A stretch of DNA of 64,000 bases from Branchiostoma floridae (Eukaryota; Chordata; Leptocardii; Amphioxiformes; Branchiostomatidae), in the NCBI RefSeq assembly GCF_000003815.2, contig NC_049994.1, positions 3,405,762-3,469,761 of the forward strand. Direction: 5' to 3'. Below the pieces are notes generated by a model that was given only the letters and a program-made list of their open reading frames with translations, ran no database searches and was not told where the DNA came from. A program made the translations under genes and the position numbers. This document shows, one piece after another, positions 1-11,492 of this stretch. Each line of letters starts with the position of its first letter. Position 1 is the stretch's first letter.

Positions 1-174
1 CAAGTCTGGAAAGAGTTGTAGAATCTCTATTCGCTAGCGAATTGTACCCCTACAAAATGGAAAGTTTATGGATAGAGACTGTTGATATCTGTTGGCAGTA
101 ATCCTGATTGTAGTTTTTACCACCGTACTGTACCCATCCATAGATTAGGATCTCCTATTTTCCCAGATGAGGTC

Positions 175-240
175 TTGATTGATGATGATGATGACAGCTT
201 TATTCGTTCAAAACAATTAAAAAGTGCAAGCTTCTGATGG
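175..240 (-). mobile_element. LINE-type 3' tail with GAT microsatellite
   Basis: Read on the minus strand, the sequence runs GAACGAATAAAG followed by CTGTCATCATCATC. A polyadenylation-like AATAAA just before a short trinucleotide run is the usual 3' end of CR1/L2-type non-LTR retrotransposons. No coding part adjoins it, so it is a 5'-truncated remnant. The call rests on the tail pattern alone and the rest of the first 309 bases shows nothing else. Confidence 0.4.
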
Positions 241-306
241 CAGCACTAGGGCTGAATTGGCGAGCTTGTTAACAGTTACAATGGTTTAAAAACTGTTCAA
301 ACTATT

Positions 307-309
<3 letters not shown>

Positions 310-396
<87 letters not shown>
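310..396. repeat. (TA)n microsatellite
   Basis: About 87 bases of almost pure TA dinucleotide. It begins a few bases past the stop codon of the minus-strand LINE fragment at 406-790, so it probably grew from that element's AT-rich 3' tail. Confidence 0.97.
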
Positions 397-399
<3 letters not shown>

Positions 400-795
400 A
401 CATCATTAAGCAGACTTATTTACAAATGTCACCACTGGAAAGGTAGAAACAAACAGTTTATACAATGTCATCATTGAGTAATGTGACCATATGGTAATTC
501 GAGAGGTGTTAGCTCTGGGAGACTGCAGTCTGTTGCCTGACCGAGTATTTCTACCAGAAATCTCCTTCCGACAGGGAGGGAACCAGTCCCTGTAGGTCGT
601 GGATCTATACAGAGAACGAGCATACGAACTACATAGGTCGTGACGTCTCTGAGTCAGTGATGTGAGGGAGAGTTCAGTAAGTGCCGAGCTGTAGCAGGTA
701 TAGTTCTGTCCGAGGATTATCCTACAAGCTCTCTTCTGCACTCTTTCAATTGACTTAGATTCAGCAACAGTCAATTCTGGATGACTGTTGAGATT
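397..795 (-). pseudogene. 5'-truncated LINE: C-terminal end of the reverse transcriptase ORF
   Basis: The minus frame encodes HPELTVAESKSIERVQKRAC followed by RIILGQNYTCYSSAL, then QRRHDLC and an arginine-rich end with RNTRSGNRL. The E-x-VQKRA-x-RIILG block and the QRR motif are typical of the region after the RT domain in CR1/Rex/jockey-like LINEs. The RT catalytic domain and endonuclease are absent. The frame stays open from about 795 to the stop at 406, so this copy is not very old. It is a dead insertion whose 3' side is the TA run at 310-396. The LINE clade is uncertain. Confidence 0.8.
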
Positions 796-1110
796 GAGAT
801 CTATACCTGTATAACTGCCGATTAACCCATAACAGAGATCGCAATCGGAGTCTCCACCGGTAGAATCTGCGATTGTACCGGTAGGGACTCTGATCGCGAT
901 CTCTACCGGCAGAATTTGAGATTCTACCTGTAGAGATCCTGATCGAAGTTTCTGTCAACAGCACAGAGACTCCGATCGGTACCCTACCGGTAGAGATCGC
1001 AATAGGAGTCTGTCGACATAAACTACGATCCGGATATGTACCGGTAGAATCTCAAATTCTGCCGGTAGAGATCGCGATCAGAGTCCCTACCGGTATGGTA
1101 CGTTCTACCA
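796..1110. repeat. Foldback sequence with a 53-bp perfect inverted repeat
   Basis: Bases 876-928 and 1043-1095 are perfect reverse complements over 53 bp with a 114-bp spacer. Both arms and the spacer are built from variants of the words ACCGGTAGA, GATCGCGATC and CAGAATTTGAGATTC. Further partial copies lie at 835-870 and 975-1010. It is probably a foldback element or a palindromic minisatellite. No transposase and no target duplication were found. Confidence 0.85.
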
Positions 1111-1908
1111 GATCGCAGTGTCTACCCTGACATTGATACAGATACTCTTGTGCTATGCCTTTAAGTTTAAATTTGCTCACCTAGCCTACGCGACACCCAC
1201 TGTGATTCATATACTTTCGCTGAAATGGCTTTCTCTGATATTGAAAACACTTTTGGGACGACATTCTCATAGTACAAAGAAGCGACATCAAGGGAGTCAC
1301 ATCAAAGAAGTATGTACTATGTCCTTTCTTCTGAGATGGGTGAATTCATTTGAAGTTTGATATCACCAACATTTCTTACTAGGAGAACATGAGAGAAATG
1401 TGATCTGAGGGATCAACGTGACTATATTATAGTGGAAATCCAGATTGGTACACACGGGAAATCGGTATCATGAGCAAACCTTTTAAAGAATGGGCCATCA
1501 GGAACTCATGCTGCAAGAACGACTGTGGTGAGGGTACAGCCTACTAAAACAATCTTCTAAAGGTTGTAAAAAGTCAAAAGTCACGAGACTTAGGCCATGG
1601 AAAACTCACATTGACAGCATAGTCTGTCTTTTGAAGCGACCGTCTAGATATTCTGAATTATTTTGGTACGGCCCATAGCAACACGACTATCTCTGATAAC
1701 TTTTGGCCTTTCTAGACATGAAAACTTCACCTACTATAAACTGTCCAAGACTCTTACATTCATTTTAGCATGCCACAATGAAAATGCTCCCACCGAGCAT
1801 GCTTTTCATTTTGACGTTTCACCTGTAGGTGAATGTGTTGGCAGAATGCGCCTGCATATAGAGCACGTTATTCACAGCACAGAATACACGACAAATGGAA
1901 AGTATGCT
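1111..1908. other. No feature recognised
   Basis: Mixed-composition DNA. The frames here are short or run on into the CA microsatellite and resemble no protein family known to me. Confidence 0.5.
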
Positions 1909-1986
1909 ACCCCCCCCACACACACACGCACATGTGCAGACACTAGCAGACACAGACATGAACACATGCACACACACACACACACA

Positions 1987-2060
<74 letters not shown>

Positions 2061-2220
2061 CACACATACACACACACACATATATACACACATACACACA
2101 CACACACACACACACAAACACAAACATACAGGCACACACATACACATGCAGACACAGACACGAACACATGCACACACACACATACACAGACACACACACA
2201 CACAAATACAAATGCACAAA
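1909..2220. repeat. Compound (CA)n/(TA)n microsatellite
   Basis: A CCCCCCC run leads into about 300 bases of CA dinucleotide broken by short TATATA stretches and variants such as CAGACA. The long His/Thr frames on the plus strand and Cys/Val frames on the minus strand are translations of this dinucleotide and are not genes. Confidence 0.97.
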
Positions 2221-2869
2221 TACAGCCTTATTTCTTTCTGTGTTCATGTAAAAAGAAGAAAACAGAATCCACAGAAATCAAAGTACGTCAACAGATACTT
2301 ACTTTACAACCACCATACTGTCTTAAAAAAAATTCGAATTCACAGCTTAAGTACTAGTCCTTCACCTTCTCTTATACAAGGTCAGTTTGAACACTTATGC
2401 TACACAATATATTCTGTACATGTAGCCGTTTCTTCGTCTTCTGACGCAAGGGGAAATTTACTCATGCGATACGGAACGGTCAATTACGACTCCATTACAG
2501 AAACTCTCTATGGCTCTAAGCGAATTATGGCATTTTTGAGTTCGTTGCCCTACATATATATTTCCAATTGCCGCTGCAAAAGTAAAGTTTGAATGCCCGC
2601 TGACTTTTAGTTACAGGGCTCTCCAAGCATACGTGTGATGTTCAAACGCAAAGGTTCTCCTCCTGTTTTAGATATCTATGAAACTATCCTGTCGGTGGTT
2701 GTTAAATATTAAATTAAGAGACTTCAAGTACAGAAACTATGTTGATTGAAACACTAATGACACTGACAATAAAGTTTATTGCATATTCATGCCCCATTGG
2801 GGCTAAATGAAGTCAGTTTGATACAAAAGGGAATTATCGAAAAGTTATACATATATAGTTTACATGCAT
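2221..2869. other. No feature recognised
   Basis: AT-rich sequence following the microsatellite. I see no repeat shared with the rest of the window and no protein signature. Confidence 0.4.
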
Positions 2870-3140
2870 CTTCTTACTTCTTAAAACATTTGTAGACGAG
2901 CTTACAGAGCTCGAGGTTTTCCCGTATATCGTGGTCAGATGACGGCACAAGCTATTTGAACATATCTTCCTTCGTTAGGTGTGCATATTTCTTATCTACA
3001 TGTGTCGCATTAACTAGTGTATTGCGCAGATCGTTGTACAGTGAACACTCTGGGATAAAGTGCATTTCATTTTCTACATCCATGTGGCTCTTATCGCAAA
3101 GTATACTAATGAACAAGCTGCAAATTGCTGTCACAAACCT
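2870..3140 (-). pseudogene. LINE C-terminal fragment with an in-frame stop
   Basis: The minus frame reads CDKSHMDVENEMHFIPECSL, then YNDLRNTLVN and KEDMFK. After one TAG near 2953-2958 it continues in the same frame to LCKLVYKCFKK and a stop near 2874. A cysteine, then E-x-E-x-HFI-x-EC-x-LY-x-DLR, is the zinc-knuckle-like tail seen at the C-terminus of many invertebrate LINE reverse transcriptases. The upstream RT domain is missing, so this is a truncated, decayed copy. Confidence 0.65.
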
Positions 3141-3454
3141 ACTGCTTCTTTATGACATTGTAATCTGCCGTACAGAATCAATTGCATGACCATAACAGAA
3201 GTTCTGTTGCAGTACCAATGTCATAAGCCAGGGAGCCCAATATCGACCATGACCTAATCGCCTTGCCAAAACTTCAAGACGTGCCAAATATCTTTACACA
3301 CTATCCGGGAGTTCTTAAGTTATGCTTACCACAAACATAAAAACATATACTATTAGATAGACACGATAAAACAGTGCCTCTATTTTTCAGGGAAATTATT
3401 TTTTAAACGTCGCTTTTAAGTCACAATGATATATTTATCGTCTGAATCTATTAA

Positions 3455-4530
3455 TTACCTCCATGAAATGTCATGGAGGTTATGTTTTACCCCGCGTTTG
3501 TCTGTGTGTCTGTCTGTGCGTGTGTGTGTGTGTGTAAACAAGATAACTCAAGAACGGCTGAGTGGATTGGTTTCATACTTGGTGTGTTGGTAGTGTGTGA
3601 TGAAAGCTGGAAATGATTAGATTTTGGGCCCCCTAGCGGCTTCCCTTGGTACTGCAGCGCAACTTCCGTTTTTGCTATCTCGGTGTTCTGAACACGCTGT
3701 GATCACAATTTTGGGGTGTTAGATAGCTCTTGTGCTCAGGAAAAAGTGACATAAGTTTGGGCCCCCTAGCGTCTAGTTTTGGGATAGCAGGGGCATTTTT
3801 GTCAAAAACTTCTGAAGAGGATAACTCAAGAAGGGAACAACGGATTGTCATGATTTTTGGTATGTAGGTACCTTAGACAATGTTGTACAAGGTAAGATAC
3901 TAATTATGCAAAATAGGAATACATTTGCACAATTAATGAGAATATTCTATCATAGCAGTTTTTTCTATGTATCTCTTGTCCTGGACGTGATATGGTCTTG
4001 ACATTTGGCTGGTAGATAGCTTGCAGTGTCATGACAAAGTGGGGCAGGTTTCAGCCCCCTAACATTTCATTTCGGAACTGCAGGGGCGTTTTTGTCAAGA
4101 CATTCCAAAGAGGATAACTGCAGAAAGGATTGACGAATTGGCATCATTTTAGGCATGCAGGTAGCTTGGGCAAAGATGTTCATAAGGATATGCATGTTAT
4201 GCAAATGAGGACTTAATTTGCATAATTAATGAGGGAATTGTATAATTCCATTGATTGCAATAACTGGACCTCAATAAATGTAACACTTGTTAATTATGAT
4301 AAGTGGAATATAACCAGAAACCAAATATGGTAATGAGGTACTAATTTGCATAGTTTATGTGAAAATTGCAAAACCGCCCATTGATTAATGATTTTTCAAT
4401 TTTCACATGTGTATGTTAGTCAATGATGAATAACACCATGCATAAATTATGTTAATGTGTTAGTCAATTGCATGAAATTCACAAAAGCCCTAAATATTCA
4501 TGGAGGTATGAGGTCGCCGAACTCTAGTTT
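3455..4530 (+). mobile_element. 1.08-kb interspersed non-coding element, copy 1
   Basis: It begins TTACCTCCATGAAATG and ends ATGAGGTCGCCGAACTCTAG before TT. A second copy with the same ends lies at 57303-58379, and a divergent relative ends near 37168. Inside are a GT-rich run and three related blocks starting with GATAACTCAAGAA or GATAACTGCAGAA at about 3540, 3820 and 4112, a spacing near 290 bases. ACCTCCATGA recurs inverted (TCATGGAGGT) near both ends. There is no coding capacity. A non-autonomous Helitron is possible because the 3' end is CTAG followed by T, but the expected 5' TC end is not clear. Confidence 0.8.
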
Positions 4531-4925
4531 CTTATGCATTTGGTGTTAAATAAATTTTAACATATTCAATTCACTCTTAACGATGAATATAGTCGAAATT
4601 GATCTTTTGATGGCTAAATCAACAATATTATATGTATAGTACCAAGCTGAACTAAATAGCGCTGTTTTGACAATGATACGTCAACGTTTTTTTTTAGTTT
4701 GATTCACAACAAATGTAAATGATCTCTGTTCGAAATCATGACTGTAAAGCTGAAACCTTTTAGCACTCTACACACGTTTTCCTACGACGACTTCTCTCCT
4801 TTGGTTCATATGTTGGTTATGCATCGAAAATCTTACACAGAGGGGCGTTCTTTTCATTCTGTATCGCCGTCCTTTCGTGGCTATTACATTTTTCCCCCAA
4901 AGAGTCATGCTTCTGAACTTTATGA
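4531..4925. other. No feature recognised
   Basis: Sequence between the 1.08-kb element and a diverged duplication. No repeat or coding signature is visible. Confidence 0.4.
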
Positions 4926-5390
4926 CCTTAATTGACGTCTGGGGAGCTTAGAAGACACAGTGTATGTCGGTTAACGAGCTGTCAGTAAAGCCAGACTTTT
5001 GGCATGAAAGCGTTTTTGGCCAAGTATTGATTTTTACTGAGACTGTCCTGGGCTTACTATTCGCATCCTCCTACGCAGGGACATCCAACAGCCAAACTGT
5101 CTGTCTGGATGTACCCTGCTCTTTCAATTCTTTCAACCGTCACTCTTAGGACGCCCCCCCCCCCCTAGCTATCAGCCAATCAGAGAATAGGTTTTCCGTT
5201 TTCAAAAGCTCATGAAATCTACGATCTTAATTAATGTCTTAAGAACTAAGGAGACACATTTTAAGTCAGTTAACGAGCCGTCAGGAGAGTAAGACTTTTG
5301 CCTTGAAAGCGTTTTTGGCTTGAGTTCCACATGTATTGATTTTTTAAGAGGCTGCTCTGGGCTCTTGTTCGTAATGCAGACCTAAAGCTA
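4926..5390. repeat. Diverged tandem duplication, units about 300 bp apart
   Basis: Bases about 4926-5085 and 5225-5385 share, in order, CTTAATT, GACACA, GTTAACGAG, CGTCAG or TGTCAG, AGACTTTTG, GAAAGCGTTTTTGGC and GTATTGATTTTT. The units are separated by a poly-C run at about 5152-5166. There is no coding signal. Confidence 0.65.
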
Positions 5391-5434
5391 CGGTTTCACT
5401 TTATTCAGACAGAGTTCAGTTCAAGAGCACCAGT

Positions 5435-5775
5435 TTGCCACGTAAGGCCACAGCAAGTAAATTTTATGGATGATCCTCTGCAGACTGCCAAAATAGTGCG
5501 ATAGGGCGAAAAAAACACGATGGGTGAAAAAAAACAAGACGGCCACATTTTCAAAAATAGGCACCATACAGTTGTGATGAATGTTGTAAAAAGAATTCAA
5601 GGGATAAAACATGGTATCAGAGCCAACAAGGCATTCATTCCTGTATTCAAGACATGTACTGGTGTGGTAAAAGTGACAGTAGTGTGGTAGACTGTCATCA
5701 CCAACAAATTTGGTAACCACACTCATGGCTTCCATATTTGTGTCACTTTTACAACTATCCAAGCAAACAAGTCTA
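5435..5775 (-). mobile_element. Foldback MITE family 'GGCCACAGCAAG', one arm
   Basis: It starts AAGGCCACAGCAAGTAAA and then TATGGATGA. It matches the reverse complement of 23640-23957 along its length, including CAAGACATGTACTGGTGT, GTGGTAGACT and the polypurine runs. Only one arm of the palindrome is present. A third copy begins at 57058. The 113-residue minus-strand frame here lies wholly in the repeat and is not a gene. Confidence 0.75.
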
Positions 5776-6224
5776 TCATGATGTCACTTATACACTTAAC
5801 TTGCTGTGGATTTAGTAGTAAAAGAAAATCGGCAATTGTCTACGTTGCATATTTCATTTCACGCGATATTACGCACTATGATCCTCAGCTTATTGCTTTT
5901 TGTGAATTGAAGCGCGAATGACGTCCGCCCTTTATTACTGGTGGATTTTCGAGAAGGTCCTTTAAGATCCTTGAGGGATTTGAGAACAATTCTCTAAATG
6001 AGTCTTGAGAGCCGCCTTAAGATGCAATTACGATGCCTGCCACAGATAAAAGTGGAATAAGGAAATTGTCTCTTACGTCTAAGAAGAAGATTCACTTCCA
6101 CTGGGGGTACTGTTTTTGGCTGTATTTGTGCGTTCACCATAACTCAAAATCCTTTTTATGTATTTTTCCCCAGCATTTTGATAGTTCTGTAGGGCTCAAA
6201 GACACATGTTGTTTTTGGTAACCG
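5776..6224. other. No feature recognised
   Basis: Unique-looking sequence up to the mariner element. The 62-residue frame inside has no recognisable motif. Confidence 0.4.
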
Positions 6225-6807
6225 TACGAGGGGCGTTCAATAAGTAATAACTCTGACTCATTTCCCATAGCAGGAGATTAATGAAACTTGGCACAGTTAT
6301 TAGTCTTTCTCTTTATAGAAAGCACCCAGAGTTATGCATTTCTCCCATCGTTTGATGCAGTTCTGGACACCGTTTTTGTAGGACACCCCAGGTTGGTACT
6401 CCAACAGATGCCTCATCAATGGCAGAAGAGGGACGACCAGGGCTAGGTATCGTTTCCACAGACTTCTGGCCATGTTTGAATTCAGGATGCCAGCGTTTTA
6501 CAAGGTCATATGATGGGGCATCATCACCATAATTTTCTTTCATTTCATCAAAAGTCTCATTTGGTTTGCGTCCTTTCAAATACAAAAAAACGGATCACTG
6601 CGCGACACTCAACTGGCTCCATTTCACACCTGGACCATTTCACACCTGACTCAGTTCAAACACCAGTAAATCAAAAACCACAATTAGTTCAGAGCTTTTT
6701 TTTGCAACATAAACTATAAGGATATGAATCATTACATATGCGAAATTTCATCTAGAGCAGACAACTGGAAGTGGGTCAGAGTTATTACTTATTGAACGCC
6801 CCTCGTA
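6225..6807 (-). mobile_element. Internally deleted mariner-family transposon with TA target duplication
   Basis: Inverted ends start CGAGGGGCGTTCAATAAG and match perfectly for 33 bases counting the TA, then with mismatches. TA flanks both ends at 6225-6226 and 6806-6807. The total is about 0.58 kb, against about 1.3 kb for an intact mariner. The ends define a non-autonomous copy that could have been mobilised only by a transposase supplied in trans. Confidence 0.93.
6313..6622 (-). pseudogene. Mariner transposase remnant: helix-turn-helix part joined to a short tail
   Basis: Translation from the ATG at 6620-6622 begins MEPVECRAVIRFF. A one-base slip in a T run near 6590 shifts to the frame YLKGRKPNETFDEMKENYGD and then APSYDLVKRW. 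That order, ending in GRPSSAIDEA, is the N-terminal DNA-binding half of mariner transposases. The frame then jumps to LQKRCPELH and stops about 85 bases before the inverted end. The whole DDD/DDE catalytic region is missing. It is non-functional through both deletion and frameshift. Confidence 0.88.
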
Positions 6808-7774
6808 GCATGCACTGCAGAACTATATATAGAGCAGATACCAAAGTTGAATTTCCATATTGGCACAGAGCATAGGAAGCATCAGAAGCAAGACACTGTA
6901 AGTACTTACTTGTATTCAAAAAAGTCTTCTAGAACAGAAAGTCAAAAGAGTATACTTGACAAACATGTAGACAAAACAGTGTTCAATCCTAATTCCAAGT
7001 AAAGCTGGTGGCAGTAAACAGGCCTTACCTTTGACCCCAGTCGTTTCACCTGTATCCATCCGCATGACCCAACAATTTAGTATATACATAATGTCATTGC
7101 GCCAAAAAACTGCAATCCAGCCATTTGAGCTGCAAGATCTTTTATTCATGAACAGATTTCCTCTCTCTTTCTCTCTTAGATAAATAGTGATGGATAAGAT
7201 TTAAATCTTAGCAATTATTCCCACTGATTAAACAAAGCGTAAATCATTAAGTGAGTCTACATGCGATATTTTGCAGATTAATAACTACTAGTGTCCCGCT
7301 ACTGCCTTTTGACATTGAAAACGTTTGAAGGGGAGTCCCCATCAACAGTTGAAACATGACCGAACTTATCAACTTCTATATTTGATTGACGTACAGCACA
7401 GCCATGTCCGTGAGAGTGGTCATATCCCGTGAAATTACGCATATTTCCATGAATCTGTCAGGGTTAAGTCGACCATCCATGTACTGCGACATTCCATTAT
7501 TTTCACCATGGCCCCAATTTTTATAATGTCACTACCCCATTTTCTAGGTTTATGTCAGGAATGAAGTGTCGTGCATGCAAACATTCTCAATTTTTTTCTT
7601 TTTTAACAGTGGTACAAAAGTACATCGCTTTAAGCTAGTACAGTGCTCGGTTTCCATACTTTGTTTACTGCACTGTTTTCGAAATTAGACCACATAATTG
7701 TGTACTAAACCTGGCAAAAAAACATTCTCTCTATATCCTATATTTTCTACAGAGTTGCATTGGGATGTAACTCA
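6808..7774. other. Mostly unassigned; one inverted match to 10745-10815
   Basis: Bases about 7008-7072, reverse-complemented, share GCGGATGGATACAGG, GTCAAAGGTA and TGTTTACT in order with 10745-10815. This shows a dispersed repeat present in opposite orientations. Nothing else is recognised. Confidence 0.45.
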
Positions 7775-7975
7775 ATTGGTGGCAGCTTTAAACTTCTTGC
7801 TTGTTTCAATTATTTGGTAACAAGGTTCGATCCCGAATTGGGCATCTCGGTTGGGGCTGCACCCGTCTTTCGGAAGTGACTAAAATGAGGTCACACGTTT
7901 GAGGATGTGCCTTACAAGCATGCCAGCAACCCTTCCCCGTAAACATTTATACCCTGCTACTGAAGTTAAAAGTTA
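7775..7975 (+). mobile_element. tRNA-headed SINE, diverged
   Basis: AACTCAATTGGTGGCAG gives a loose A-box region and AAGGTTCGATCCCG a clear RNA polymerase III B box. They are followed by a GGGCATCTCGGTTGGGGC body and GAGGATGTGCC. The box spacing and order fit a tRNA-derived SINE. It abuts a second SINE in the opposite orientation. No target duplication is found. Confidence 0.6.
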
Positions 7976-7977
7976 AA

Positions 7978-8262
7978 CCCTTCCCGCGCCAAGGGCAGTG
8001 CCCATTTCTGACGCATAGGGCGGTGCCCATCTCTGTTTCGTTAGCCCTGGGCCACACACAACGCAATCACTACAGCAGGGGGCTAGTCCACTGGTAGTGG
8101 TGTGTGTTCAACTTACATACTCTTTCCCGAACGCTGAGTGCTAAGCAGAGAAAGCAGCATGTACTGTTTTTATAGTCTTTCGGCCGGGATCGAACTCACG
8201 ACCTTCCGAATGCAAGGCGAACACTCTACCCACTAGGCCATTGCACCGGCTTCTGAAACAGC
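7978..8262 (-). mobile_element. tRNA-derived SINE, copy 1 of the family at 12667
   Basis: On the minus strand the head reads GGCCTAGTGGGTAGAG (A box), then GTGAGTTCGATCCCGGCC (B box). Its body matches 12667-12935 closely over about 260 bases, including CAATCACTACAGCAGG and CTAGTCCACTGGTAGTGG. It may be the amphioxus family known as BfSINE1, but I recall that by style only. There is no confident target duplication at this copy. Confidence 0.82.
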
Positions 8263-9479
8263 AAGGAAATTTGCGTGCCCAAAGCACTTCAAGAGTCCGA
8301 AAAAATGATAGCATTCTCAGGCTGAAAGTGAGGAACGGACGCGTCGGCTGGAGTTGATGAAATGTGGAAAAGGTCACGTCTGAAATATCCAGCCCCCGGT
8401 AGACTCTAGATTGGACTACCAATCAAACCTGCTCAACTTTCCTGTCGGGTCATAAGACACCTCATTACTGTCCTACAACCGTAAATCAAAATTCTACACA
8501 TCCAAATTTCCTCATTGAATTTGCTGCATGCAAATATTTTCCACCAGATAAGACAAAATCATCTCTAGATTGGCTAGTGGACACGAACTGACTGAGAGTC
8601 CCAGATCCTTGCATTTCTGGCAAGACGCTTTAGCTTTGGGAATTTAGACAAATCTTTTCTGACTTCAACCACGTGTTAAACTGTCTTCTATTGGGTATGT
8701 GAAAGATACTTAAAGAAGAGAGATCGACTCCCCCTCTCAACCTTGTATCCTAGACACGATGGATAACTACCCCTACGTACGTAAGAAAGGCAATAGGGCC
8801 ATCTTCACCGTTATAAGCAATTTAGACCAAAGTTTTCTGATTGCCACTACGTTACTCTAGATATCCTGATCCAACTACCAATTCCATTGAGATACAAAGG
8901 GGAACAATAACTCCATAGATCCTGTCCAGTAACATCTTTTGTATAGATGTGCAATCCATTTCTGGTATAAGTGTTTCTGATATGATTGCTATTTGATCAT
9001 ACTGATTCAATGATCATATGGAGAACATTTCTGGAAACTTCAAAATTGATGCGAGCGTGTACATGTGTAACAAAAATAAAAATTGACCAAAAAGTTGTCT
9101 TTCTTTTGAAATCATTTTGTGCTGTACGTTTTAAGAAAAGTAGTACGATTTACGATAGAAAAAAGGACATCGTGTAGCATTGGTAGTGTCCCTTTCCCAA
9201 TCATTAGAAAACAAATTACGATATATATTTACCCAATATATATATACAGCTTCTTTGTACGATCTAATATATAGTCGCAAACTTCTTGGAAACGAGCGAA
9301 AAATTGCATAAGCGCGGATGGTATTCATATAATCAAGAAAGTGTAGCCTTAGGTTGAGCTAAGGTCATTCAAGCTCACCATTTTAGATTTTTAAAAAGTA
9401 GTCTAGACAAAGGGCCTGAGGGACTCATTATTGAACGCTGTTAGGCACTAGAACGAAATCTAGTAGCAATCAGAGCAAA
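8263..9479. other. No feature recognised
   Basis: About 1.2 kb without a repeat shared elsewhere in the window and without a coding signature. A short AT-rich stretch lies at about 9220-9245. Confidence 0.4.
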
Positions 9480-10175
9480 CCTAAGATGTGCATGCGGATA
9501 GGCATTAATCATACTTTGCTCATATTTCTTATCTCTAAGTATTCTGCTATGCTTCCCTCGGGTGTTTCACTTATACAATTTTATTGATTGAAGATACAGA
9601 GGTCTACTAAATGCAAATTACTGTCATACACGATTTGACATTGATGTTTCTTTGTAGCTTGTATAACAGTATTAGAACCTCTAGCAGTCACCACCCTATA
9701 TGCTCGCATTTCATATCATTATGCATTCTACTAAGCTTTCCCGAGGTTTTTAACTTATACAATTTCATTGATTGAAGATACAGAGGTCTACTAAATGCAA
9801 ATTACTGTCATATACGATTTGACATTGATGTTTCTTTGTAGCTAGTATAACAGTATTAGAACTTCTAGCAGGCATCACCCTATGCTCACATTTGTTATCT
9901 CTATGTATTCTGCTTAGCTTTCCCCTGGTGTTTTACTTATAGTTTTATTACGATTTGACATAGATGTTTCTTTATAGCTAGTATAACAGTATTATAACTA
10001 CTTGCAGGCACCACCCTATGCTCTCTTTTCTTATCTCTATGTATTCTGCTAAGCTTTCCCTTGGTGTTGTACTTATACAATTTCATTGATTGAAGATAAT
10101 GAGGTCTACTAAAATGCAAATTATTGTCCTATGCGATTCGACATTTTTTTTACTGAAGCTAGTATAACAGTAGAC
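9480..10175. repeat. Tandem repeat, 184-bp unit, about 3.5 copies plus a partial one
   Basis: ATTGATTGAAGATA recurs at 9583, 9767 and 10085, and GCTAGTATAACAGTA or its variants recur in each unit. Units begin CTTTCCC or CTTCCCT at about 9552, 9737, 9917 and 10054. The third unit lacks about 50 bases around ATTGATTGAAG. A partial unit precedes the array at 9480-9550. Non-coding. Confidence 0.88.
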
Positions 10176-11490
10176 CGGATGTTGCACCTATAAGAGAAAT
10201 AAACATATTATATGATCAGGAATTCACAGGTTATGTGGCTTACCTGTGGAAGAAAATACAAGAGTGCAACATAGTAAAGCTTATATTCATTTCTGCTAAG
10301 TTTTACGGGCAACCATACAGAGGCAGTTAGTCTTGATTCTAGAACTCTAGTGGGAGTCAAATAGTCCAAATTACATACGTTTTTGTAGCGAAATGGACCA
10401 TTGTTCTGAGTATCGTCCATTCACATGTTTTCTCATACTGAATCAGGTACTGGTCCGGACCTTGACCTGATCCCCTAGACCTTAACCGGACCTGGACCTG
10501 AATTTTCTGTACCGGTGCCCACCCCTAGTGGTAGCCTCGAGATTAATCGTTGAAGCAAGGCAAATAGCGTTCGGTGTAATACACTTAAAGGTATTGATAG
10601 GAATGACACCAGTGTGGTAGCCTTAAGTGTACTCTTGTAGAAGCAATACACATTCAGTTACGTTTTGGGTTAGAATATGGCTTTCTTATTTTTGTCGAAT
10701 ATTGTTGACAAAAAATTTTAGCTGACAAAAAGATATGCATGCGTTGTTTACTCCTGCTTACTCTGCGCGGATGGATACAGGAGTGAAAAGGTCAAAGGTA
10801 GTGTTGTTTACTTTGGTCAGATATTCTCGCGCGGAATTTTAGCTGTCAACGTCAACTCCGTTTTTTCACATGGTTATCATCCTTGTTTTCTAAATTTCTG
10901 TCGAAAGTTGAGGTTGACGTTTGAGAAAGTACTTCATTATAGTGCTTATTACGTTAGGCGCCAGACTTATCTGTGATGTACTATCTATATACATAGCGCA
11001 GGAGAATATTGACATCTGCAGCTACAAGCTACGGATATATATAAGTGCCTCTGTCTGTCTCACTCAACTTTTGGGCCCCGGCTCTCATTGCTCTAAGTGA
11101 CCATTATGCCTTCTAGAACACTTACATTACATTTGTGGTCTCCAGAAATCGAAGGTCATCTATAAAACTTCTTAGGTTGTGACCTATGGAGTACTTTTCT
11201 TAGAAAACAACTTACCAGCAAATGTATGACCTTGGTTATTGCTGTAGATTGTAAAAGTGGTTTGAGCAAACAGCTTGAAAGCATTTCCACGTCATGTGTG
11301 CGGGGTGTAAGAGCAGTACCCTTGTCCAAAATATAGTTCATGGCCTACTTAACGACCCGAGGATGCATCTATACTACTTTTTTTCCATCATAGTCTGATT
11401 TGCCTTTATGTATCTATCTGACCCTTACCTCCTCCATGACTTCAATGAAAAGCGACCTGCAGGCCGATTTGAGATTTCCGTGGATAAAAG
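10176..11490. other. Mostly unassigned
   Basis: It contains a run of GGACCT/ACCTGA words at 10445-10505 that looks like a decayed low-complexity repeat, and the inverted partner of 7008-7072 at 10745-10815. The frames are short and unrecognised. Confidence 0.4.
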
Positions 11491-11492
11491 TT

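Noticed and set aside
1663-2592. 309-residue open frame rich in His and Thr
   Set aside because: Its middle third is the CA microsatellite translated and its flanks show no protein family. Comparable frames exist on the other strand.
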